Shown here piece by piece: positions 34,999-48,497 of a stretch of DNA of 64,000 nt. A program made the translations under genes and the position numbers. Numbering within the stretch: the first letter of the stretch is position 1; each line of letters starts with the position of its first letter. The stretch covers positions 15,660,200 through 15,724,199 of the forward strand of contig CM032807.1 in the NCBI GenBank assembly GCA_019155185.1. The letters run 5' to 3'. The notes beneath the pieces were generated by a model. The model searched no databases, was not told where the DNA came from, and saw nothing but the letters and a program-made list of their open reading frames with translations. Source of the stretch: Beaufortia kweichowensis. Lineage: Eukaryota; Chordata; Actinopteri; Cypriniformes; Gastromyzontidae.

Positions 34999-37900
34999 AT
35001 AGAATTACTACTGAGCTTAAATAGCACACACACACATACACACACACATACTGGTGGATTAACCATTACCATAGAAACATGATTTTAGAATGTATTCGGG
35101 CGTGGCTCAATTGTCATAAACTTGCTCAGTACTGTAGCCTATCTATGGTGACATACGTCACACACACCATATATATATTTCCCGAATTTCTCCTATTCTC
35201 CTATTCTTTCTATAAACATTTTTCCGTTTTGTTTACAAAGGCCGTCTGCTACTAACATTCGGCGACGTAAAGTTAAAGGTCCGACTGCCTGAGTGCCTCC
35301 CACGTGCGCCTGCATGGTCCGGGTAACGTAGCGACAACCAATGACAGACAGCTGTCGCTCTCACGTGAGCGGACTTGTTCGGGCTTTACCGATTCGGTCT
35401 TTAATGTAGTTACTGTACATACAGCTAGCTTGCACGCACATTACCAACTGCACATTGATATGCGTATTTGCCTGATACTGGGATAAACTGCTTTGGCGTT
35501 GAACGCGGCATTCACAAACACGCTAGGCCTAATTTCTAGCTGCCAGGTAAGCAAACTTGACAATGTCCCGAGCGACAAAAAGACAACAAAGCGTGCAAAA
35601 TCATCGTAATAAGATTATGTGACAACGAGTGACGCGTAAGTCTTCTTTCTTTTATTTCTCAAGCGCACACGGTTTTAGCGATTGTAGATAGTAAACCTGG
35701 TTCTCGGGTGGACTGATTAGCGGTTGTGTAAACACGGTTTAACTGGAAATGCATTTCTTTTTCTATTTCCTTAATATATAGAGATATCATTTATCATATT
35801 CTGCTTTTTGTGACGTTGCGTTTGGTGCGTCACAGTCGCACTGTGGAACGCGGCGCTAAGGAGAGACATTCCACCAAGTCATTAATACGCCACGCGCGCG
35901 TGTATGCAATGTAAGAGACAAACAAAGAACCTTAAACCTACTTTAGTTATACCGTGATTCATTTTCGTATTAGATTGCATGTTTTATTTAGATTCCTATT
36001 GTTATATGACCTCCTATTGTTATTCTTAACTGTACATGTATTTTATTCTGTTTGTTGCTTGTTATGTCTTGTATTACTTCTATGGCTTTTACACGGTCTA
36101 CATATAATTTCACTGCGAGTTGTATCACGTGTATCACAACTTTGTATGTGAAGAATACTACTTGGCCTGCGTGTCCAGACAATTGTGCCGCTTGCAATCT
36201 TTTTATTTCTGCTTTGGTTTCTATGCTGTGTGATGAAAACGTAACCTATGGCTTTCAAAAATGTGGTGTTTTTGTTACGCATGGGCATTGTGGTTTTAGT
36301 GGTCGGTAATAATTACTTTTACTATTATTCATGTGATACATTTGTTATCAATAGGTGTCTTTGTGTTATCGGCATGAGTTATGCCCATCAGTTGTACGTG
36401 TAGTCTACTGCTATGGTGCTTTGCACAATACATGCTAACAATTCTTTACGATTATCTTTCAGGAATTTGAATCTGCATGGCTTTTACAAAACAGCGCGTG
36501 GTAAAAGACAAGGACGCGTCCTCTCGTGGAATAAAGAGACGTTCCTTCTGCAAAGGAGCATGTCAGGCCAGTTGGCGTGCACCTCGGTCCCGGCTGGAGA
36601 TGCTGAGGACACCTGAGGACCTGCCTAGGTGGTTTGAAACCAAGGCCCTGGCAGACCTCAATAAGAAATATACACTAGGGAGCTTCTGGATGCTGAATCG
36701 TTCATGGAGCCTAGGTTCAAAGCGCGCAGTACATCAGCAGGCCACGCCCCGTGGCTTGGACCCGACTAAAGATGGTAATTCTGGAATCCGTGAGACGTAC
36801 TCTAGTAATAATGATGCGCTTGATCGTTATGCTTCCACAAACACATGTTTCTATGTAATTCAACTGCACAATTAATGTGAGATTTTTTTCTCCCCATCTG
36901 CCAGGAGAAGAGATCTCGTATAGTGAAAGCGTTCAGAAGCTCGCGGCCCTCAGGGGAAAAGGCAGACAGTTCTCCTAATTCCGCCGGCATGCCGCTACCG
37001 ACCGGCGATGATTAAGATGCATATTGCTGTTAATGCTCAGACAGCGTTTCTTTTAAGATTACCTTAAAAGTACAGTTCACATGTTTATTTTGCCTTTGGC
37101 TTTTTCCATTTACTCAAATCTATTCAGAGAGGTACAGGCAGACGTTTGTTCTCCTTGATTTTTTTTTGCACCGTGTGTGTTGCGCTTCTGACTGGAGATC
37201 ATTAAGACCATATGTATCTTATATTTTTATTGATTTATTTAAAGGCTGTCTGGTAAAGTTCACAGACGGTGTTTGACAAGTTTTACACGCGTTATACATA
37301 CGTTCATGACTTATTTGGCATCTAAAGAGTGATTTAGATATCACCACATTTCATCCTAATCCGAAAGTCTGGCCAACAGGAAAGAGCGCTGTACATGTTT
37401 CGTTTATCTTATCGTGTGTGTCTCTCAGACTGTACAATGATTTATTGTTTGTTGAGTAATACAGAAGCTAAAGGGCTTTAAAAAAGCAACAACCGCACAT
37501 TAAATAACAATGGCGATGTTTGTTAAAAAACAGAATCACAATTCGATTATTTTCTTGGAAAAGAAAATTCCCTGTGTATTTTCAGATGCAATGTCTAAAA
37601 TATGTTGTCAGTCACTGAAGTAATGTTCTAACAAAAGAAAGCTGTGTGTCATATGTAGGCATGGATGGCATTCATGTTTGAATCTGACAATGGATTCAAC
37701 TCTTGAACGAAATCCCTCGGAATTCATGGAACTCCATGAGCCGTTAACTGTATGTTGCTGTGTTCAAATCTAATGCGATGTGTATGACTTTAGTGTTTTT
37801 TGTTTTTTGTATTAACATTAAGATATGGGAGAGAATCAGTTGATGCTAGACTTACTCAAGATTGCTGTTTTGCACTCAGTCAGGCGTGACGTCCTGCTGG

Positions 37901-39501
37901 CTTGACACTGGTCAACACCTTCTTTGTTCTAAAGCAGTAGCCCAGACGCTTTTCTGGAAAGAGCCGAAGTGTATTGCGGTTCATTGATGTGCTTGGAAAG
38001 GAAATTTTCAGATGCAATAAATAAATAAATAAATGACATCTTTCTGAGTTGCCTCTGTCCACCATAAGGGGTTCTAATGTGATGGAATGTATTGGGCGTG
38101 GCTCTCTTTGTTCCATGCTACATTCTTAGTGACATCACAGAATAGAATCTTTTTGCACAATGTTGCAATACACTGTTCAAATGAAGATTAGATGTAAACA
38201 TGTTTGTTTTGCTTAAGCCGTTTATGTGACTGCAGAAATGAAGTGAGACACAGGTGGTGTTCTTTTAAGGACATGTTTTATTTGTAAAGTACAAACTCGT
38301 CTGTCATATAATGTGCAATTAAATCACAGGCTTTGATAAGCTCAACCTTTTCTGTATAAACAGCAACTGATTTCATGTAGAAATGTTCCTAAATGTAGAC
38401 GGTAGAAACGGTACTAAATGTAAGTGTAGAAATGTTTTTTACATTTTCAAAAACAGTGCTATTCAAAAGTGCAACAGTTCAATTCAGATCAAAGTGGCCA
38501 AAATAACATTTCAAAGTTAAATAGGCAAAATCATAGCAGAAGGCATTTTTAGGGTACTTTATTGTTCTGCACACACCCTGGCTACATATCACTGGCTATG
38601 TGTCATATTCATGTGTATATAAAGTGCTTAACCATTGTATTAGAGCACTCGTCATAATAAAAAGAAAACACAAACAGTAATCGGTCAAAAACTTGTCTAA
38701 AACACATTTTTTTATTGTTGTGTTCATTGGGCAAATAGCAAATGAAAACCACGAAATAGTCTGTATTATTAGCATTTTGTTATACCCAGATTTTAGCTGG
38801 CACATTCAGCTTCTCTCAGAAGTCAGGAATTAAGGACTGCAAGTACGCTACCAGTCAAAGGCTTTCATACAATTGATAGAAGTGTTTCTCATGATCTTCA
38901 AAATTTTTTTATCTGAAGGTGTACATTTCAATGTTTGAACTGAATGTCATAGACAAAAATGTACTTCTGCCAACATATTCTTTTTCTTTTGCATTTGAAA
39001 ACTAAAATCGTATTTTCAAAAAAAAAAAAAAAACATTTGAAATGGATTACTAGGACCAAATAATGAATAAAAAGCCACCAATAAGAGTCCAGCAAAGATG
39101 GAAATTCCTTCAGTGCTGTTTAAAAAGCTTCCTCAAGAAACTGGATGATAAGAGAGTAAGACTGTACAAATTCCAGTCAAAGGGTGGCTACTTTTGAGGA
39201 TGCTGAAATAAAACCTGGTGTTTATTTGTTTTGGATGTTGGACGCAACATAATTCCTGCAGTTTTGATTGTGTTATTTCATGGTTTTGAGGAGTTGCTAC
39301 TGATATTCTAAAATGTGTGTGAGGGGGGACTAAACAACAGTGAGTAAGTGTTTGTAAACCTTTGCTTGGTAGTGTAAATAACTGTAACTGGGCATGTGAA
39401 TAAAAAACAATAATGTGCTTTACTATTTCTTATTTTGCCTGTCGTGTTAAAACAGCACCATTTAACAATTCGCCGATAACAGCAGCCATTCGATTTAAGC
39501 A
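34999..39501 (+). repeat. Array unit 4 (4503 bp), carries the open spliced frame
   Basis: Candidate exon 2 (36463-36774) and exon 3 (36905-36978) join into one unbroken frame (separate CDS entry). The 5' end has the compound tract CACACACACATACACACACACATA and the insertion GTAGCCTATC (about 35137), both also present in unit 7. Its CpG-rich block reads TACGCCACGCGCGCG, a variant of the usual TACGTCACGC. Confidence 0.9.
36463..36978 (+). CDS. Candidate two-exon gene of unknown function, 123 residues (unit 4)
   Basis: Predicted exons 36463-36774 (acceptor TATCTTTCAG, donor GATG|GTAATT) and 36905-36978 (acceptor CATCTGCCAG). From ATG 36477 the joined frame is open for 123 residues and ends at TAA 36976-36978. 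The first ~40 residues are basic with two cysteines (RRSFCKGACQASWRAPRSR). The middle contains RTPEDLPRWFETKALADLN. After the splice comes EEISYSESVQKLAALRGKG. I recognise no domain, signal peptide or membrane segment. In other units small indels break this frame; two units (frames 40976-41269 and 63513-63806) instead give 97 residues ending before the splice site. Which reading of the middle is original is unclear, since unit 2 supports another frame there. A 5' UTR exon ending at the GTAAGC donor is inferred. It could also be a decayed or non-coding transcript. Confidence 0.35.
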
Positions 39502-42500
39502 ATAGAATTACTACTGAGCTTAAATAAATACACACACACACACATACTGGTGGATTAACCATTACCATAGAAACATGATTTTAGAATGTATTCGGGCGTG
39601 GCTCAATTGTCATAAACTTGCTCAGTACTGTATCTATGGTGATATACGTCACACACCATATATATATATATATTTCCCCGAATTTCTCCTATTCTTTTTA
39701 TACTTCTATAAACATTTTTCCGTTTTGTTTACAAAGGCCGTCTGCTACTAACATTCGGCGACGTAAAGTTAAAGGTCCGACTGCCTGAGTGCCTCCCCCC
39801 GCGCCTGCATGGTCCGGGTAACGTAGCGACAACCAATGACAGACAGCTGTCGCTCTCACGTGAGCGGACTTGTTCGGGCTTTACCGATTCGGTCTTTAAT
39901 GTAGTTACTGTACATACAGCTAGCTTGCACGCACATTACCAACTGCACATTGATATGCGTATTTGCCTGATACTGGGATAAACTGCTTTGGCGTTGAACG
40001 CGGCATTCACAAACACGCTAGGCCTAATTTCTAGCTGCCAGGTAAGCAAACTTGACAATGTCCCGAGCGACAAAAAGACAACAAAGCGTGCAAAATCATC
40101 GTAATAAGATTATGTGACAACGAGTGACGCGTAAGTCTTCTTTCTTTTATTTCTCAAAGCGCTACGCGGTTTAGCGATTGTAGATAGTAAACCTGGTTCT
40201 CGGGTGGACTGATTAGCGGTTGTGTAAACACGGTTTAACTGGAAATGCATTTCTTTTTCTATTTCCTTTATATATAGAGATATCATTTATCATATTCTGC
40301 TTTTGTGAGTTGCGTTTTTGATGCGCGTCACAGTCGCACTGTGGAACGCGGCGCTAAGGAGAGACATTCCACCAAGTCATTAATACGTCACGCACGCGCG
40401 TGTATGCAATGTAAGAGACAAACAAAGAACCTTAAACCTACTTTAGTTATACCGTGATTCATTTTCGTATTAGATTGCATGTTTTATTTAGATTCCTATT
40501 GTTATATGACCTCCTATTGTTATTCTTAACTGTACATGTATTTTATTCTGTTTGTTGCTTGTTATGTCTTGTATTACTTCTATGGCTTTTACACGGTCTA
40601 CATATAATTTCACTGCGAGTTGTATCACGTGTATCACAACTTTGTATGTGAAGAATACTACTTGGCCTGCGTGTCCAGACAATTGTGCCGCTTGCAATCT
40701 TTTTATTTCTGCTTTGGTTTCTATGCTGTGTGATGAAACGTAACCTGTGGCTTTCCAAAAATGTGGTGTTTTTTTACGCATGGGCATTGTGGTTTTAGTG
40801 GTCGGTAATAATTACTTTTACTATTATTCATGTGATACATTTGTTATCAATAGGTGTCTTTGTGTTATCGGCATGAGTTATGCCCATCAGTTGTACGTGT
40901 AGTCTACTGCTATGGTGCTTTGCACAATACATGCTAACAATTCTTTACGATTATCTTTCAGGAATTTGAATCTGCATGGCTTTTACAAAACGGTGCGTGG
41001 TAAAAGACAAGGACGCGTCCTCTCGTGGAATAAAGAGACGTTCCTTCTGCAAAGGAGCATGTCAGGCCAGTTGGCGTGCACCTCGGTCCCGGCTGGAGAT
41101 GCTGAGGACACCTGAGGACCTGCCTAGGTGGTTTGAAACCAAGGCCCTGGCAGACCTCAATAAGAAATATACACTAGGGAGCTTCTGGATGCTGAATCGT
41201 TCATGGAGCCTAGGTTCAAAGCGCAGTACATCAGCGCAGGCCACGTCCCCGTGGCTTGGACCCGACTAAAGATGGTAATTCTGGAATCCGTGAGACGTAC
41301 TCTAGTAATAATGATGCGCTTGATCGTTATGCTTCCACAAACACATGTTTCTATGTAATTCAACTGCACAATTAATGTGAGATTTTTTTCCCCCCCATCT
41401 GCCAGGAGAAGAGATCTCGTATAGTGAAAGCGTTCAGAAGCTCGCGGCCCTCAGGGGAAAAGGCAGACAGTTCTCCTAATTCCGCCCGGCATGCGCTACC
41501 GACCGGCGATGATTAAGATGCATATTGCTGTTAATGCTCAGACAGCGTTTCTTTTAAGATTACCTTAAAAGTACAGTTCACATGTTTATTTTGCCTTTGG
41601 CTTTTTCCATTTACTCAAATCTATTCAGAGAGGTACAGGCAGACGTTTGTTCTCCTTGATTTTTTTTTTGCACCGTGTGTGTTGCGCTTCTGACTGGAGA
41701 TCATTAAGACCATATGTATCTTATATTTTTATTGATTTATTTAAAGGCTGTCTGGTAAAGTTCACAGACGGTGTTTGACAAGTTTTACACGTTTACATAC
41801 GTTCATGACTTATTTGGCATCTAAAGAGTGATTTAGATATCACCACATTTCATCCTAATCCGAAAGTCTGGCCAACAGGAAGAGAGCTGTACATGTTTCG
41901 CGTTTATCTTATCGTGTGTGTCTCTCAGACTGTACAATGATTTATTGTTTGTTGAGTAATACAGAAGCTAAAGGGCTTTAAAAGCAACAACCGCACATTA
42001 AATAACAATGGCGATGTTTGTTAAAAACAGAATCACAATTCGATTATTTTCTTGGAAAAGAAAATTCCCTGTGTATTTTCAGATGCAATGTCTAAAATAT
42101 GTTGTCAGTCACTGAAGTAATGTTCTAACAAAAGAAAGCTGTGTGTCATATGTAGGCATGGATGGCATTCATGTTTGAATCTGACAATGGATTCAACTGC
42201 TGAACGAAATCCCTCGAATTCATGGAACTCCATGAGCCGTTAACTGTATGTTGCTGTGTTCAAATCTAATGCAATGTGTATGACTTTAGTGTTTTTGTTT
42301 TTGTTTTTGTATTAACATTAAGATATGGGAGAGAATCAGTTGATGCTAGACTTACTCAAGATTGCTGTTTTGCACTCAGTCAGGCGTGGACGTCCTGCTG
42401 GCTTGACACTGGTCAACACCTTCTTTGTTCTAAAGCAGTAGCCCAGACGCTTTTCTGGAAAGAGCCGAAGTGTATTGCGGTTCATTGATGTGCTTGGAAA

Positions 42501-43996
42501 GGAAATTTTCAGATGCAATAAATAAATAAATAAATGACATCTTTCTGAGTTGCCTCTGTCCACCATAAGGGGTTCTAATGTGATGGAATGTATGGGCGTG
42601 GCTCTCTTTGTTCCATGCTACATTCTTAGTGACATCACAGAATAGAATCTTTTGCACAATGTTGCAATACACTGTTCAAATGAAGATTAGATGTAAACAT
42701 GTTTGTTTTGCTTAAGCCGTTTATGTGACTGCAGAAATGAAGTGAGACACAGGTGGTGTTCTTTTAAGGACATGTTTTATTTGTAAAGTACAAACTCGTC
42801 TGTCATATAATGTGCAATTAAATCACAGGCTTTGATAAGCTCAACCTTTTCTGTATAAACAGCAACTGATTTCATGTAGAAATGTTCCTAAATGTAGACG
42901 GTAGAAACGGTACTAAATGTAAGTGTAGAAATGTTTTTACATTTTCAAAACAGTGCTATTCAAAAGTGCAACAGTTCAATTCAGATCAAAGTGGCCAAAA
43001 TAACATTTCAAAGTTAAATAGGCAAAATCATAGCAGAAGGCATTTTTAGGGTACTTTATTGTTCTGCACACACCCTGGCTACATATCACTGGCTATGTGT
43101 CATATTCATGTGTATATAAAGTGCTTAACCATTGTATTAGAGCACTCGTCATAATAAAAAGAAAACACAAACAGTAATCGGTCAAAAACTTGTCTAAAAC
43201 AACACTTTTTTATTGTTGTGTTCATTGGGCAAATAGCAAATGAAAACCACGAAATAGTCTGTATTCGCATTTTGTTATACCCAGATTTTAGCTGGCACAT
43301 TCAGCTTCTCTCAGAAGTCAGGAATTAAGGACTGCAAGTACGCTACCAGTCAAAGGCTTTCATACAATTGATAGAAGTGTTTCTCATGATCTTCAAAATT
43401 TTTTTTATCTGAAGGTGTACATTTCAATGTTTGAACTGAATGTCATAGACAAAAATGTACTTCTGCCAACATATTCTTTTTCTTTTGCATTTGAAAACTA
43501 AAATCGTATTTTAAAAAAAAAAAAAAAAAACATTTGAAATGGATTACTAGGACCAAATAATGAATAAAAAGCCACCAATAAGAGTCCAGCAAAGATGGAA
43601 ATTCCTTCAGTGCTGTTTAAAAAGCTTCCTCAAGAAACTGGATGATAAGAGAGTAAGACTGTACAAATTCCAGTCAAAGGGTGGCTACTTTTGAGGATGC
43701 TGAAATAAAACCTGGTGTTTATTTGTTTTGGATGTTGGACGCAACATAATTCCCGCAGTTTTAATTGTGTTATTTCATGGTTTTGAGGAGTTTGCTACTG
43801 ATATTCTAAAATGTGTGTGAGGGGGACTAAAACAGTGAGTAAGTGTTTGTAAACCTTTGCTTGGTAGTGTAAATAACTGTAACTGGGCATGTGAATAAAA
43901 AACAATAATGTGCTTTACTATTTCTTATTTTGCCTGTCGTGTTAAAACAGCACCATTTAACAATTCGCCGATAACAGCAGCCATTCGATTTAAGCA
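39502..43996 (+). repeat. Array unit 5 (4495 bp)
   Basis: Candidate exon 2 spans 40962-41274 (ATG 40976) and exon 3 41406-41479. The first exon frame is open for 97 residues but ends at TAA 41267-41269, just before the donor. Exon 3 on its own is open. The 5' end reads AAATAAATACACAC and is followed by a longer TA run (about 39659-39673), similar to unit 8. The first E-box is damaged (CTCCCCCCGCGCC). Confidence 0.9.
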
Positions 43997-46900
43997 ATAG
44001 AATTACTACTGAGCTTAAATAGCACACACACACACACACACACATACTGGTGGATTAACCATTACCATAGAAACATGATTTTAGAATGTATTCGGGCGTG
44101 GCTCAATTGTCATAAACTTGCTCAGTACTGTATCTATGGTGATATACGTCACACACCCGCATATATATATTTCCCCGAATTTCTCCTATTCTTTTTTATA
44201 CTTCTATAAACATTTTTCCGTTTTGTTTACAAAGGCCGTCTGCTACTAACATTCGGCGACGTAAAGTTAAAGGTCCGACTGCCTGAGTGCCTCCCACGTG
44301 CGCCTGCATGGTCCGGGTAACGTAGCGACAACCAATGACAGACAGCTGTCGCTCTCACGTGAGCGGACTTGTTCGGGCTTTACCGATTCGGTCTTTAATG
44401 TAGTTACTGTACATACAGCTAGCTTGCACGCACATTACCAACTGCACATTGATATGCGTATTTGCCTGATACTGGGATAAACTGCTTTGGCGTTGAACGC
44501 GGCATTCACAAACACGCTAGGCCTAATTTCTAGCTGCCAGGTAAGCAAACTTGACAATGTCCCGAGCGACAAAAAGACAACAAAGCGTGCAAAATCATCG
44601 TAATAAGATTATGTGACAACGAGTGACGCGTAAGTCTTCTTTCTTTTATTTCTCAAAGCACCACGGTTTCGCGATTGTAGATAGTAAACCTGGTTCTCGG
44701 GTGGACTGATTAGCGGTTGTGTAAACACGGTTTAACTGGAAATGCATTTCTTTTTCTATTTCCTTAATATATAGAGATATCATTTATCATATTCTGCTTT
44801 TGTGACGTTGCGTTTCGGTGCGTCACAGTCGCACTGTGGAACGCGGCGCTAAGGAGAGACATTCCAGCAAGTCATTAATACGTCACACGCGCGTGTATGC
44901 AATGTAAGAGACAAACAAAGAACCTTAAACCTACTTTAGTTATACCGTGATTCATTTTCGTATTAGATTGCATGTTTTATTTAGATTCCTGTTGTTATAT
45001 GGCCTCCTATTGTTATTCTTAACTGTACATGTATTTTATTCTGTTTGTTGCTTGTTATGTCTTGTATTACTTCTATGGCTTTTACACGGTCTACATATAA
45101 TTTCACTGCGAGTTGTATCACGTGTATCACAACTTTGTATGTGAAGAATACTACTTGGCCTGCGTGTCCAGACAATTGTGCCGCTTGCAATCTTTTTATT
45201 TCTGCTTTGGTTTCTATGCTGTGTGATGAAACGTAACCTATGGCTTCCAAAAAAATGTGGTGTTTTTTACGCATGGGCATTGTGGTTTTAGTGGTCGGTA
45301 ATAATTACTTTTACTATTATTCATGTGATACATTTGTTATCAATAGGTGTCTTTGTGTTATCGGCATGAGTTATGCCCATCAGTTGTACGTGTAGTCTAC
45401 TGCTATGGTGCTTTGCACAATACATGCTAACAATTCTTTACGATTATCTTTCAGGAATTTGAATCTGCATGGCTTTTACAAAACGGCGTGGTAAAAGACA
45501 AGGACGCGTCCTCGTGGAATAAAGAGACGTTCCTTCTGCAAAGGAGCATGTCAGGCCAGCCAGGCGTGCACCTCGGTCCGGCTGGAGATGCTGAGGACAC
45601 CTGAGGACCTGCCTAGGTGGTTTGAAACCAAGGCCCTGGCAGACCTCAATAAGAAATATACACTAGGGAGCTTCTGGATGCTGAATCGTTCATGGAGCCT
45701 AGGTTCAAAGCGCAGTACATCAGCGCGCAGGCCCCGTCCCGTGGCTTGGACCCGACTAAAGATGGTAATTCTGGAATCCGTGAGGCGTACTCTAGTAATA
45801 ATGATGCGCTTGATCGTTATGCTTCCACAAACACATGTTTCTATGTAATTCAACTGCCAATTAATGTGAGATTTTTTTCCCCATCTGCCAGGAGAAGAGA
45901 TCTCGTATAGTGAAAGCGTTCAGAAGCTCGCGACCCTCAGGGGAAAAGGCAGACAGTTCTCCTAATTCCGCCCGGCATGCGCTACCGACCGGCGATGATT
46001 AAGATGCATATTGCTGTTAATGCTCAGACAGCGTTTCTTTTAAGATTACCTTAAAAGTACAGTTCACATGTTTATTTTGCCTTTGGCTTTTTCCATTTAC
46101 TCAAATCTATTCAGAGAGGTACAGGCAGACGTTTGTTCTCCTTGATTTTTTTTTTTTGCACCGTGTGTGTTGCGCTTCTGACTGGAGATCATTAAGACCA
46201 TATGTATCTTATATTTTTATTGATTTATTTAAAGGCTGTCTGGTAAAGTTCACAGACGGTGTTTGACAAGTTTTACACGTTTACATACGTTCATGACTTA
46301 TTTGGCATCTAAAGAGTGATTTAGATATCACCACATTTCATCCTAATCCGAAAGTCTGGCCAACAGGAAAGAAGCTGTACATGTTTCGTTTATCTTATCG
46401 TGTGTGTCTCTCAGACTGTACAATGATTTATTGTTTGTTGAGTAATACAGAAGCTAAAGGGCTTTAAAAGCAACAACCGCACATTAAATAACAATGGCGA
46501 TGTTTGTTAAAAACAGAATCACAATTCGATTATTTTCTTGGAAAAGAAAATTCCCTGTGTATTTTCAGATGCAATGTCTAAAATATGTTGTCAGTCACTG
46601 AAGTAATGTTCTAACAAAAGAAAGCTGTGTGTCATATGTAGGCATGGATGGCATTCATGTTTGAATCTGACAATGGATTCAACTCTGAACGAAATCCCTC
46701 GAATTCATGGAACTCCATGAGCCGTTAACTGTATGTTGCTGTGTTCAAATCTAATGCAATGTGTATGACTTTAGTTTTTTTTTGTTTTTGTTTTTTGTAT
46801 TAACATTAAGATATGGGAGAGAATCAGTTGATGCTAGACTTACTCAAGATTGCTGTTTTGCACTCAGTCAGGCGTGACGTCCTGCTGGCTTGACACTGGT

Positions 46901-48497
46901 CAACACCTTCTTTGTTCTAAAGCAGTAGCCCAGACGCTTTTTCTGGAAAGAGCCGAAGTGTATTGCGGTTCATTGATGTGCTTGGAAAGGAAATTTTCAG
47001 ATGCAATAAATAAATAAATAAATGACATCTTTCTGAGTTGCCTCTGTCCACCATAAGGGGTTCTAATGTGATGGAATGTATTGGGCGTGGCTCTCTTTGT
47101 TCCATGCTACATTCTTAGTGACATCACAGAATAGAATCTTTTTGCACAATGTTGCAATACACTGTTCAAATGAAGATTAGATGTAAACATGTTTGTTTTG
47201 CTTAAGCCGTTTATGTGACTGCAGAAATGAAGTGAGACACAGGTGGTGTTCTTTTAAGGACATGTTTTATTTGTAAAGTACAAACTCGTCTGTCATATAA
47301 TGTGCAATTAAATCACAGGCTTTGATAAGCTCAACCTTTTCTGTATAAACAGCAACTGATTTCATGTAGAAATGTTCCTAAATGTAGACGGTAGAAACGG
47401 TACTAAATGTAAGTGTAGAAATGTTTTTACATTTTTCAAAACAGTGCTATTCAAAAGTGCAACAGTTCAATTCAGATCAAAGTGGCCAAAATAACATTTC
47501 AAAGTTAAATAGGCAAAATCATAGCAGAAGGCATTTTTAGGGTACTTTATTGTTCTGCACACACCCTGGCTACATATCACTGGCTATGTGTCATATTCAT
47601 GTGTATATAAAGTGCTTAACCATTGTATTAGAGCACTCGTCATAATAAAAAGAAAACACAAACAGTAATCGGTCAAAAACTTGTCTAAAACAACATTTTT
47701 TTTTATTGTTGTGTTCATTGGGCAAATAGCAAATGAAAACCACGAAATAGTCTGTATTAGCATTTTGTTATACCCAGATTTTAGCTGGCACATTCAGCTT
47801 CTCTCAGAAGTCAGGAATTAAGGACTGCAAGTACGCTACCAGTCAAAGGCTTTCATACAATTGATAGAAGTGTTTCTCATGATCTTCAAAATTTTTTTTT
47901 TATCTGAAGGTGTACATTTCAATGTTTGAACTGAATGTCATAGACAAAAATGTACTTCTGCCAACATATTTTTTCTTTTGCATTTGAAAACTAAAATCGT
48001 ATTTTCAAAAAAAAAAAAAAAAAAAAAACATTTGAAATGGATTACTAGGACCAAATAATGAATAAAAAGCCACCAATAAGAGTCCAGCAAAGATGGAAAT
48101 TCCTTCAGTGCTGTTTAAAAAGCTTCCTCAAGAAACTGGATGATAAGAGAGTAAGACTGTACAAATTCCAGTCAAAGGGTGGCTACTTTTGAGGATGCTG
48201 AAATAAAACCTGGTGTTTATTTGTTTTGGATGTTGGACTTAACATAATTCCCGCAGTTTTGATTGTGTTATTTCATGGTTTTGAGGAGTTTGCTACTGAT
48301 ATTCTAAAATGTGTGTGAGGGGGGACTAAACAACAGTGAGTAAGTGTTTGTAAACCTTTGCTTGGTAGTGTAAATAACTGTAACTGGGCATGTGAATAAA
48401 AAACAATAATGTGCTTTACTATTTCTTATTTTGCCTGTCGTGTTAAAACAGCACCATTTAACAATTCGCCGATAACAGCAGCCATTCGATTTAAGCA
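43997..48497 (+). repeat. Array unit 6 (4501 bp)
   Basis: Candidate exon 2 spans 45455-45764 (ATG 45469) and exon 3 45892-45965. The head is four bases shorter than in unit 2, so the reading begun as TKRRGKRQGR runs into TAA. Exon 3 is open, with GCC changed to ACC. The right end has GGACTTAACAT, as in units 3, 7 and 8. The 5' end has the TTTTTTATACTTC insertion shared with units 9 and 10. Confidence 0.9.
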
